Of a stretch of DNA of 28,540 nt, positions 17,189 to 23,376 are shown piece after piece (the stretch's first letter is position 1; each line of letters opens with the position of its first letter). The stretch is from the NCBI GenBank assembly GCA_016281115.1, contig JAEEHZ010000062.1, positions 1-28,540 on the forward strand, given 5' to 3'. This DNA is from Clostridiaceae bacterium (lineage in GTDB: Bacteria > Bacillota > Clostridia > Oscillospirales > Acutalibacteraceae). The notes beneath the pieces were generated by a model. That model had not been told where the DNA came from and made no database searches. It worked only from the letters and a program-made list of their open reading frames with translations. Both the position numbers and the translations under genes were made by a program.

Positions 17189-17231
17189 ATTATAAACTAT
17201 ATTTCCGTATCTTCTCGTATCAATCCGTATC
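17189..17231 (-). promoter_or_regulatory. Probable late promoter with three 10-bp-phased GATACG repeats
   Basis: The minus strand carries GATACG three times at an exact 10-bp period (17231-17226, 17221-17216, 17211-17206), then 11 bp further a perfect TATAAT (17194-17189). No good -35 hexamer is present at 17 bp, so the repeats occupy the -35 area and upstream and probably bind an activator on one face of the helix. It lies in the 119-bp gap between the ArpU/RinA-like gene and the late operon. The binding protein could be the ArpU-like protein, by analogy with late regulation in Bacillota phages; this is inference. Confidence 0.55.
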
Positions 17232-17256
17232 ATTTGATTTTAACGCAAGAAGAGAG

Positions 17257-17628
17257 TTATGCACTCTCCCTTAAAATGTCAGCAATCTTCTGATAGGCTC
17301 TCCACCTTTTCGTCCTTATATACTCTGCCGATAAATACATTTTCTTTGCTATCTCTTTGTCGGATAATCCTTCTATGTGATACATTTTTAAGACTGTCGC
17401 GTTGCCATCGCCATCACTTAACAGGTTTATGTAATTCTGCACTCTTGCAAGTTGTTTATCTGCCTTATACACGGCTTTATGCAACTCTTCGGTAAGTTCT
17501 TCAAGAACATCGTTTACAAGGCTCTCCGTGTCGTTTTTTGCCTTATCTATCCTTGTCTTAATATCTTGTAAATCTCTGCAAGCCCGATAATAACCGCCAA
17601 GAGTTTCTTTGACTTCGTGTCTCGTCAT
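17257..17628 (-). CDS. ArpU/RinA-like late transcription regulator
   Basis: A 123-aa protein. Residues 1-75 are helical and charged; residues about 80-118 form a sigma-70 region-4-like helix-turn-helix (LKMYHIEGLSDKEIAKKMYL-SAEYIRTKRWRAYQKI). This architecture fits the ArpU/RinA-type regulators that turn on late genes in Bacillota phages, and the gene is the last before the putative late promoter. ATG at 17628 overlaps the upstream stop (ATGA). A weak 6-bp hairpin (17252-17268) overlaps its stop but lacks a T-run. Confidence 0.72.
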   Translation of the reverse strand: MTRHEVKETLGGYYRACRDLQDIKTRIDKAKNDTESLVNDVLEELTEELHKAVYKADKQLARVQNYINLLSDGDGNATVLKMYHIEGLSDKEIAKKMYLSAEYIRTKRWRAYQKIADILRESA

Positions 17629-17942
17629 TTCTTCGCACCTTGCTCTTTGACAAATTTTTGATAGACCTGGTTTATCTTCTCAAAAGTAATGCTGTCTCCT
17701 GGTTCAAAGTCTTTTAACGTTTGGATAAACACTTCCATAACTTGTAGCGGATATGTAAAGTCCTGCTGTAATTTTTGCCCCAGCACTTCGATTGACTTTT
17801 TCAGAAGTATATTGACTTGCGACTTGTTAAACAATTCGCCCTTTGCTTCCGCATCTTCGTATAGTTTCAGCCTTTCATACACTTCGTCTGGACTAACTTT
17901 CGTCCATCTCACCGCTTTATTTGAATTGTCTGTTAATCTCAT
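17625..17942 (-). CDS. 105-aa hypothetical phage protein
   Basis: A mostly helical, charged protein (VSPDEVYERLKLYEDAEAKGELF ... SITFEKINQVYQKFV). Such KLXXYED-type proteins are common in phage early and middle operons, without known function. It is translationally coupled to the ArpU-like gene through the ATGA overlap. ATG has ACAGGAGCGAAA. Confidence 0.6.
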   Translation of the reverse strand: MRLTDNSNKAVRWTKVSPDEVYERLKLYEDAEAKGELFNKSQVNILLKKSIEVLGQKLQQDFTYPLQVMEVFIQTLKDFEPGDSITFEKINQVYQKFVKEQGAKK

Positions 17943-17970
17943 TTTCGCTCCTGTTATATAGTAGTGATTT

Positions 17971-17998
17971 TTACATTTAAGTGGTCGCCACTATGTAA
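17971..17998. other. Intergenic hairpin of unknown function
   Basis: On + the stretch TTACAT, a TTA bulge, AGTGG, loop TCG, CCACT, ATGTAA forms an 11-bp interrupted stem in the gap between the 121-aa and 105-aa genes. No T-run follows on either strand, so it is not an obvious terminator. It could be an RNA processing site or an operator. Confidence 0.35.
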
Positions 17999-18001
17999 TA
18001 T

Positions 18002-18367
18002 TTAATCATAATCGGTCTCGGTAAAATACTCTGTGTAGAACCAGTCCATATCAACATAACCATTGAAATATCCACCAATCCAATAATCTATCGCGCCCCA
18101 ATACTCGCTATCATTGTGTATTTCACGATAAATTTTAATAAGATATTCTTTCTCATCGTGGTCGATGCCAAACACTTCCGTTATCTCATATCCCCAAGCG
18201 TTTTCATCTGCATATAAATCGTGCTTTAACACTTCTTCTAAACAAATACTACGCCGCTGTTCTTCTTGTTCTTTACTCTTTTGTGAAATAATTGCACTTG
18301 AAAAAGAATAAATCAACATAAAACAAATTGTAAAAGTTAGAATCCATACACATATAAGTTTTTTCAT
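18002..18367 (-). CDS. Single-pass membrane/secreted small protein (hypothetical)
   Basis: A 121-aa protein with one N-terminal hydrophobic segment (about residues 4-26) and an acidic, aromatic-rich exterior (DYWIGGYFNGYVDMDWFYTEYF). ATG at 18367 was chosen because TTAGGAGACGAGAT precedes it; a longer frame upstream lies in another gene. The anchor suggests it acts at the host membrane, perhaps in superinfection exclusion, but this is only a guess from topology. Confidence 0.55.
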   Translation of the reverse strand: MKKLICVWILTFTICFMLIYSFSSAIISQKSKEQEEQRRSICLEEVLKHDLYADENAWGYEITEVFGIDHDEKEYLIKIYREIHNDSEYWGAIDYWIGGYFNGYVDMDWFYTEYFTETDYD

Positions 18368-18609
18368 ATCTCGTCTCCTAATTTTTCTTTGCAATCTTCG
18401 CAGTAGTGCCGCCCTTGCTCTGTATCGCCCATTTCTCTTCCGCAGATGGGGCAACAGGTTATCCCATTTTCGTTAATATATCCATAAAAAGAATAGGCAA
18501 CACCTATTTTCTTTAATTTATGGCGATATTTATCATTATGTTTGCTGATTTTTCTAATCCACTTATTTATCTTTCTTGTTCTGCGAGATACACGGTATTT
18601 AACTTTCAT
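18364..18609 (-). CDS. Small zinc-ribbon protein (hypothetical)
   Basis: An 81-aa protein, basic in the first half (RVSRRTRKINKWIRKISKHN), ending in CPICGREMGD…YCEDCKE, a CxxC…CxxC ribbon that probably binds zinc. ATG at 18609 has GGGAGATAGAAAA; a longer GTG start was rejected. It overlaps the next gene's start (ATGA). A basic zinc-ribbon protein could bind nucleic acid. Confidence 0.6.
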   Translation of the reverse strand: MKVKYRVSRRTRKINKWIRKISKHNDKYRHKLKKIGVAYSFYGYINENGITCCPICGREMGDTEQGRHYCEDCKEKLGDEI

Positions 18610-19298
18610 TTTTCTATCTCCCACAACAATTTATCTTGTCTGAAATCTGCGCCCATAATCTTGCGCAAACTCTCTTTCATAAAAACTCTAACGTTCCCTT
18701 CATCGCAAGCCTTTACAATACTGTCAATCCACTCTTTTTGGGGTATTACTTTGTCGGGGCGATTGCCAGTTTCTGCGCCGATGATAACAAGTTTTATATA
18801 CATACTGTATTTTATCCCAGAAAGGTCTAACGGCTCTAAAATCGGCTCTATGCTTAAAAAATCGTATTGTTCTGAAAGGTTGAATCTATCTTGTGTCGTA
18901 ACCGTTTTACCTAAAAATATTCTTTGTTCTCCGTATGGGCTATCGGTATGTCTATAAAAAAACATTTGCCCAACCGAAGTTTCTGGAAATTTATCATACC
19001 CTTTTGTTAAAAATATGTATTTGTGCTGCGGATTTTTTAATATGCCATTATAATAGATGTCGCTACACCAGTCTGTTTTCCACCACCCGAAATCGCTCAT
19101 ACTATCCATAAATACGGACTTTGGTTTCTTGCATTGTAATTGTTTTAATCTTTCGGGTTTATATTCGGGACAACGGAAATTTTTGACAAAATGAAATCTA
19201 TCGTTTAACTTGTCCGCATAGCAATATTTACAGCCGTTCTTACAGCCTACAACGGGGTTTACCGTGCAATCGCACCAATCAATCTTTGTCTTTTTCAT
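18606..19298 (-). CDS. Phage Gp37/Gp68-family protein, radical-SAM-like
   Basis: A 230-aa protein of the Gp37/Gp68 (DUF5131) type: N-terminal TKIDWCDCTVNPVVGCKNGCKYCYA, whose CxxxCxxC resembles the iron-sulphur site of radical SAM enzymes, then FMDSMSDFG, FLTKGYDKFP, LSIEPILEPLDL, and IIGAETGNRP. The reaction is unknown; the family is frequent in phages and mobile elements and likely makes a nucleic acid or nucleotide modification, but that is not established. ATG has TAAGGAGAACAAAA. Confidence 0.85.
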   Translation of the reverse strand: MKKTKIDWCDCTVNPVVGCKNGCKYCYADKLNDRFHFVKNFRCPEYKPERLKQLQCKKPKSVFMDSMSDFGWWKTDWCSDIYYNGILKNPQHKYIFLTKGYDKFPETSVGQMFFYRHTDSPYGEQRIFLGKTVTTQDRFNLSEQYDFLSIEPILEPLDLSGIKYSMYIKLVIIGAETGNRPDKVIPQKEWIDSIVKACDEGNVRVFMKESLRKIMGADFRQDKLLWEIEK

Positions 19299-19446
19299 TT
19301 TTGTTCTCCTTAACCACTATCTGAACATCGTTTATAACCCTTTGGTAAAATTCTTTTAATATACTTCTGTCTCTCCTGCATTTCATTTCTTCAAGTGCCA
19401 TTTCAAAAGCACTTTTGATGTCTTCTAAAATATTGTCTATCGGCAT
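19279..19446 (-). CDS. 55-aa small charged protein (hypothetical)
   Basis: A short acidic/basic helical protein (MPIDNILEDIKSAFEMALEE... ending KENKNEKDKD) with a strong ribosome site TAGGAGATAGAAAG before ATG 19446, and its stop overlaps the first 20 nt of the Gp37/Gp68 gene. The overlap and ribosome site support reality. No function is recognised. Confidence 0.6.
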   Translation of the reverse strand: MPIDNILEDIKSAFEMALEEMKCRRDRSILKEFYQRVINDVQIVVKENKNEKDKD

Positions 19447-19457
19447 CTTTCTATCTC

Positions 19458-20189
19458 CTATAAAATAAATTCTTTAATAAATCTTCTTGCATAATCGGGG
19501 TGTATTAAACTTCTTTCAACCGCCGAATTGCAATGGTTTATATCTTTGTGATATTTGTTGTTTGCTGTTTGTTCTAAAATCAAATTATTTGACGGCTTAC
19601 AGTTTATAAACCAGTATTGAGTTGGCTTAACAAACCTATCTCCCCGTTTCGTTCTGTCGCGGTCAACCACCGTTGACGGAATTGCCCAATACTTAACAAG
19701 ATAATGCGTTGTCGAGTAAGGATTTTCTATAATTACTCGTAATTCCTTCCTTAAACAAACTATCGCCATTTTTGTTATAAGGTCATAAAGCCTGGATAAT
19801 TCATTATGTAATTTCAAGTCATATTCAAGTTTCTTTTCGTCCGTCCACTTTTTTACCGAACTCATCGTTCCCCTAAAAAGCAACTCGGCTTGATTTTCAA
19901 ATCTCGTGCAAGGGAAAAAGGCAAACACAATATCGTCTCTCGTAAAATTATCAAACAAAGACCGCCCCCCCCCGTAAGCCTTTTCAATCTCTGAAAACAA
20001 GTCAATCTGAAAGTCCGTCTCGCCGAAGTCGTTAAGAATATCGTAATCGTAAGAATTGATGCCGAGTTTTTTAAACTCGTTCTTAAAAGTCCCCGACTGT
20101 TCAAATAAACAATGCGCCGTCTTTATTTTGGCAATCTCCGTCTTGTTTGTTTTTGGTTCATCGAAAATAGAAAGTTGCAATTTATCCAT
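19458..20189 (-). CDS. DNA cytosine methyltransferase-like protein with a 9-G tract
   Basis: A 243-aa protein that looks like a small C5-type DNA methyltransferase or relative: an early HCLFEQSGTFKNEFKKLG segment (SAM-loop position), FFPCTRFENQAELLF at about 94-108 (the PC of the catalytic loop), IIENPYSTTHYL near residue 150 (ENP motif), and RGDRFVKPTQYWFIN later. It is short for a full enzyme, so the target-recognition part is reduced and the activity unproven. The coding strand has GGGGGGGGG at 19973-19965 encoding Gly73-75, in frame here; a slip of one base would truncate the protein at once. There is no strong ribosome site before ATG 20189. Confidence 0.65.
   Translation of the reverse strand: MDKLQLSIFDEPKTNKTEIAKIKTAHCLFEQSGTFKNEFKKLGINSYDYDILNDFGETDFQIDLFSEIEKAYGGGRSLFDNFTRDDIVFAFFPCTRFENQAELLFRGTMSSVKKWTDEKKLEYDLKLHNELSRLYDLITKMAIVCLRKELRVIIENPYSTTHYLVKYWAIPSTVVDRDRTKRGDRFVKPTQYWFINCKPSNNLILEQTANNKYHKDINHCNSAVERSLIHPDYARRFIKEFIL
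19965..19973 (-). repeat. Poly-G tract (9 G) inside the first methyltransferase-like gene
   Basis: Nine G on the coding strand (C on +) within codons 73-75. Homopolymers this long are prone to slipped-strand changes, and in this frame any ±1 change breaks the protein. A second poly-G tract occurs in the other methyltransferase gene about 1.9 kb away. Confidence 0.8.
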
Positions 20190-20195
20190 TATATT

Positions 20196-20372
20196 CTATT
20201 TTTTGCCCCACATAAGATACAATGCCCAAGTAGGTATTTCCCCTAACGGTTTACCGCCATATTTAACCCAAAGATATATTTCTAAACCGAGAAAGGCAAC
20301 TAATACTAAAATACAGAAAACTATGAACAACCAGATAAAAATGGTTTCCAAAATTTGTTTTGGTTTTTTCAT
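20196..20372 (-). CDS. 58-aa single-pass membrane protein (hypothetical)
   Basis: A small protein with one strong hydrophobic segment (about residues 8-32, TIFIWLFIVFCILVLVAFLG) and a short cytoplasmic or external tail ending PTWALYLMWGKK. ATG at 20372 has ATAGGAGAAATAAA and the gene fills an otherwise empty gap between two larger genes. No function is recognised. Confidence 0.55.
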   Translation of the reverse strand: MKKPKQILETIFIWLFIVFCILVLVAFLGLEIYLWVKYGGKPLGEIPTWALYLMWGKK

Positions 20373-20382
20373 TTTATTTCTC

Positions 20383-20730
20383 CTATTTCTTAAAAACTCT
20401 TAAAAAAATTCTTATCGGTAAAGTTAAAAAATATATAATTATGCTTAGGGCTAATAAAATAATTACTGTATCTATCGACCATAATGCAATAAAAAATGTT
20501 GCAATAATTGTGCCTGTTCGTGTTAGTTTGTCGTTTAGAACGCAGTAGATAACAACCCACGCTAAAAACGGCGCAAAAAACAAACTTTGATTAAATGTCT
20601 CGGCAATTTTATAAGTATTGCAAATTTTATGAAAATAGTAATATGTAAGTCCGTGAATAAATACAAAGTTAAAAAATAAATGAATTTTTATTAACTCATA
20701 TAAAAAATCTTCGGTTATAATTATTTGCAT
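20383..20730 (-). CDS. 115-aa multi-pass membrane protein (hypothetical)
   Basis: About three to four hydrophobic segments (residues 10-30, 45-62, 70-90 and 90-108) with a basic end. ATG at 20730 is preceded by ATAGGAGAATAAAA; the longer frame from 20769 has no ribosome site. Together with the neighbouring 58-aa and 80-aa membrane proteins it forms a small cluster of membrane genes in the accessory region. No function is recognised. Confidence 0.55.
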   Translation of the reverse strand: MQIIITEDFLYELIKIHLFFNFVFIHGLTYYYFHKICNTYKIAETFNQSLFFAPFLAWVVIYCVLNDKLTRTGTIIATFFIALWSIDTVIILLALSIIIYFLTLPIRIFLRVFKK

Positions 20731-20732
20731 TT

Positions 20733-21278
20733 TTATTCTCCTATTGATAATTCTTCTACATAACACCACGACTGTGGTGGACGGGTTAAATTACAACTAT
20801 TACACTCATTACAGGGTGGATAAAGCCATTTTGTATGAGCGCAAGGGGCATTTTCTTCGGTTCTATTCCAACGCTTAAACTCGCTTAATTCTTTCGGCTT
20901 GTCGTATATTTTAAGGTCGGATATATGCCAGCCGTAAACGGCTTTTCTTGGCTCATACTCGTATAACTCTTGTCGCGTAAGGCAAGCATTTTCGCAAATA
21001 ATATCTTGATTTTCGCCTTTTTCATCAACGATAATTTCATCGCAAACAAACTCACCGACAATCTTACCGCAACCGCCTACAAGCGATTTTGCAATTTTCA
21101 TTTCCTGCGCATAATTGTCTTTCGATATTGCAATCTTGCTATTGCTTTTCGTCATATAAATAAAACACTTAAACGGCGTTTCTATCTTCGGCGCGGTTTT
21201 TCTAACTTCTATCGTCTTTTCGCCATTTGCTATCTTTTCAACCCATTTCGGTTGTATGCTCATTAAAATTGCTTTCAT
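20733..21278 (-). CDS. ASCH-domain protein
   Basis: A 181-aa protein starting MKAILMSIQPKWVEKIANGEKTIEVRKTAP, the classic ASCH/PUA-like opening with the KxxxIExR motif. Further KIVGEFVCDEIIV and YGWHISDLKIYD are typical of the domain. The C-terminal about 40 residues add a Cys-rich tail (CNECNSCNLT). ASCH domains bind or modify RNA or nucleotides; in phages the role is mostly unknown. ATG has AAGGAGAATAA. Confidence 0.78.
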   Translation of the reverse strand: MKAILMSIQPKWVEKIANGEKTIEVRKTAPKIETPFKCFIYMTKSNSKIAISKDNYAQEMKIAKSLVGGCGKIVGEFVCDEIIVDEKGENQDIICENACLTRQELYEYEPRKAVYGWHISDLKIYDKPKELSEFKRWNRTEENAPCAHTKWLYPPCNECNSCNLTRPPQSWCYVEELSIGE

Positions 21279-21287
21279 TTATTCTCC

Positions 21288-21976
21288 TTATAAATCAAAA
21301 ATACTTAATTGTGCCATTTCAGCATTTAATCGGGCTTGTCCCTTGTCGAAATATTCTTTGTCAAGTTCTGCGCCGATAAATCTTCTTTGAAACCTATGGC
21401 AGCATACGGCGGTGGTAAAACTTCCCATAAATGGGTCAAGTATTAAATCGTTTTCCTTCGTGTAGTAAGCAATAAGTTTAGATATTAGTTGCGTAGGCTT
21501 TTGCGTGGGGTGGAATCTTGCATCTTTATTTTTCATATCACCTTGTAGCATACCTTGATAAAGATAATGGAACACTCTTGCTACGCCCTTGCTACACCAA
21601 GCCAATTCGCAATCGCTAAAATCGTTTCGCATTTTATCATCGCAACGCTTATCCCAAACTATCCAACTTGCCGTAGGCGGCAAATAATCGGTATAATAAT
21701 TCCCACCAAAAATTATTTGATTTTTACTACACTTAAACATCAAGTCAAAATATTCTTTTATAAGGCGTTGATTGTCCCATTTGCCGACCTTGCCAAAATC
21801 GTTGTTAATTGCTACCCCTGTCTTTTTACCGCCGCTTTGTGTAAAAGACATTTTTTCAATTCCTATGCCGTAAGGTGAGTCAGTAATAAGCCAGTCCGCT
21901 ATTACCCCCCCCTACACATTTCTTTCATAAGTTCAAGGCAGTCCATATTGTAAACTTTGTTTAGTTGTATTTGCAT
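21288..21976 (-). pseudogene. DNA methyltransferase (N6-adenine/N4-cytosine type), out of frame by one G in an 8-G tract
   Basis: Read from ATG 21976 (ribosome site AAGGATTAAGCA) the N-terminus is MQIQLNKVYNMDCLELMKEM, the normal opening of beta-class phage adenine methyltransferases. The frame meets a stop just after an 8-G run at 21912-21905. With one extra G the frame continues GVIADWLITDSPYGIG, whose DSPY is the catalytic motif IV, then into the rest: FGGNYY, HPTQKP, and LDPFMGSFTT (SAM site), ending LSIFDL, 229 aa in total. Downstream of the G run the frame is open and complete from 21851. So either the gene is switched off by slippage, or it is a sequencing error in the homopolymer. Confidence 0.82.
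21905..21912 (-). repeat. Poly-G tract (8 G) disrupting the second methyltransferase gene
   Basis: Eight G on the coding strand; nine would restore the frame (TGT AGG GGG GGG GTA). It is in the N-terminal part just before the catalytic DSPY motif. Confidence 0.8.
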
Positions 21977-21979
21977 TGC

Positions 21980-22222
21980 TTAATCCTTTTTCTTGCCCTT
22001 AAATTTCATTGTCTTTTTCGTAGGTTTAAGGTCTTCGTCAAGGCTTACAGGTGCTATCAATGCTACCAGCAAAAAAATAAGCGCTGCCAGATATATAACA
22101 ACGGCATTAAGCCAGCCGATGCAACTATGTATATTGCCTTGTTCGATGGCGACAACAAAGTTTATTACCGCCGTTATAAGCGCGATTCCGACACATAAAA
22201 CAATTAAAATTCCTTTTTTCAT
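21980..22222 (-). CDS. 80-aa two-segment membrane protein (hypothetical)
   Basis: Two hydrophobic segments (about residues 4-26 and 36-60) and a basic Lys-rich tail (PTKKTMKFKGKKKD). ATG at 22222 has AAAGGAGAGAAT. It lies between the methyltransferase and the sigma-like gene. No family is recognised. Confidence 0.55.
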   Translation of the reverse strand: MKKGILIVLCVGIALITAVINFVVAIEQGNIHSCIGWLNAVVIYLAALIFLLVALIAPVSLDEDLKPTKKTMKFKGKKKD

Positions 22223-22232
22223 ATTCTCTCCT

Positions 22233-22766
22233 TTAACAACGTGGCGGTTTATAGTCTATCCCATACCACTTTGCAATTTTTGTTTTAATTTCTACTACTC
22301 TCCGATAAATAGGTCTCTTTTGCTCTTTGGTATTGTTTGGAAGTCCTATGATGTTAAATATTTCTTTATAGGAATATCCAGCAATAATCAAAGTCAATAT
22401 CTTTTTTTGTTCTTCTGTAAGTTTTATGCAGACGGGCAAATCCACGTTGGTGCATAAATCTTTCGACAGAGTATTTTCATCAAGCGGAGACATTAAATTT
22501 TGCCTTTCTTTTTTGCAAATATCTAAAATTATGTAGTAATATTGATTTTGAAGATATTTCCAGATTATAACGCCACGATTACAGTCATACTCTTTTATAC
22601 ATTTCGACCAGAACACAACTGCGCACTCTGAAACAATATCATCTTTCATATATAGCAAAAACGTAAATTGTTGTTTTAGCCACTTATAAATAAGTTTTTT
22701 ACTACTCTCAAATATTTCCAAAGGCTCTTTCTCTACTTTTTGAAAATACTCGTCTATTACCGTCAT
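22233..22766 (-). CDS. Sigma-70-like factor (phage-encoded)
   Basis: A 177-aa protein with a region-2-like segment, DDIVSECAVVFWSKCIKEYDCNRGVIIWKYLQNQYYY (about residues 41-80), and a C-terminal region-4-like helix-turn-helix, LTEEQKKILTLIIAGYSYKEIFNIIGLP (about 115-145). This is the layout of short ECF-like or phage sigma factors. ATG at 22766 overlaps the stop of DGR target 2 (ATGA), so both are translated together. It may drive middle or late genes, but its promoters are unknown. Confidence 0.72.
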   Translation of the reverse strand: MTVIDEYFQKVEKEPLEIFESSKKLIYKWLKQQFTFLLYMKDDIVSECAVVFWSKCIKEYDCNRGVIIWKYLQNQYYYIILDICKKERQNLMSPLDENTLSKDLCTNVDLPVCIKLTEEQKKILTLIIAGYSYKEIFNIIGLPNNTKEQKRPIYRRVVEIKTKIAKWYGIDYKPPRC

Positions 22767-23365
22767 TTGTCGCCCCTATCGTGGCGAATTTTTGTTTTAA
22801 GGTCAAGTATGCAAGCAGGGACAACGCCGCGAGTGCTGTAAGCACCGTAGATGTCCATAACACCCGAAGTACAGACATGATGAACATAGTGCGCGCCAGA
22901 CGAATAACCCCAAGCCGTGCAAGTCCACCACCAGTCGTCATATTGCGGTATCTGGTAAAAATACTTTCTTTTCAAATCGCACGTCAATAAGCCTATCTTG
23001 CTGGTATATTCGCCAAGAACTTTATCGCCGTTATCACTCGTCAAGTCCATCGTATAATCAAGCAAGCAATCTTTATCAAGTGATTTTATGAAAGTTTTTT
23101 CGAGATAGTTTTTCGCATCGGACTTTTTATAGTCCGCATCGTTATCATCGCTAAATGCCATCTTCTTTACGATTGCCGCCGCAACACACAAGATGCCGCC
23201 TTGCTCTGCGCCGAGTTTTACCCAAGAACGTCCGCACCAAATAAATCTTTCGCCGTTTTCAAGTTCAGACACTTCAACGGTATCCTGTTCTTCAATCTGC
23301 TGTTCTACCGCCTTTAATTCTTCTAAAAGTTGTTTCTTTTTGTTTTCTAATTCCTGTTTATTCAT
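22763..23365 (-). CDS. DGR target protein 2: coiled coil plus DUF6273-like variable domain, in the early/middle region
   Basis: A 200-aa protein. Residues 1-28 form a Leu/Lys/Glu coiled coil (MNKQELENKKKQLLEELKAVEQQ), then a domain with ENGERFIWCGRSWVKLG, KNYLEKTF, KIGLLTCDLKRKYFYQIP, DDWWWTCTAWGYSSG and a variable segment at about residues 154-184 ending GVVPAC, as in DGR target 1. No signal peptide or membrane segment is visible, so it is probably cytosolic or injected. It is unusual in sitting between a replisome organiser and a sigma-like gene, about 20 kb from the TR. ATG has GAAGGTGAAATT. Function unknown; oligomeric recognition of a variable ligand is the main hypothesis. Confidence 0.88.
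   Translation of the reverse strand: MNKQELENKKKQLLEELKAVEQQIEEQDTVEVSELENGERFIWCGRSWVKLGAEQGGILCVAAAIVKKMAFSDDNDADYKKSDAKNYLEKTFIKSLDKDCLLDYTMDLTSDNGDKVLGEYTSKIGLLTCDLKRKYFYQIPQYDDWWWTCTAWGYSSGAHYVHHVCTSGVMDIYGAYSTRGVVPACILDLKTKIRHDRGDK
22770..22787 (-). promoter_or_regulatory. Hairpin downstream of VR2 with a GATA loop
   Basis: The minus strand reads TCGCCAC-GATA-GGGGCGA: five pairs, one A/G mismatch, one pair, then the same GATA loop as the VR1 hairpin. It lies 28 nt past the VR2 edge, inside the last codons of the target gene, and has no T-run. The matching loop and position suggest a homing element shared by both targets. Confidence 0.65.
22816..22906 (-). repeat. DGR variable region 2 (VR2)
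   Basis: 91 bp aligned without gaps to the TR. All 15 differences from the TR are at coding-strand adenines, with none at other bases. Asparagines of the TR become G, H, Y, H, C, D, I, Y, S and R. The 3' edge continues GTTGTCCCTGCTTGC, the same IMH-like run as VR1. Upstream homology ends slightly earlier than in VR1. Confidence 0.95.
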
Positions 23366-23376
23366 AATTTCACCTT

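Noticed and set aside
17206..17231. CRISPR-like array at the GATACG repeats
   Set aside because: Units are only 6-8 bp with 4-bp spacing, and no cas genes are present; phased operator repeats fit better.
17971..17998. Intrinsic terminator at this hairpin
   Set aside because: No T-run on either strand; listed only as an unexplained hairpin.
22708..22941. Minus-strand frame of 77 aa across VR2
   Set aside because: It is a shadow of the target 2 gene in another frame, without a ribosome site.
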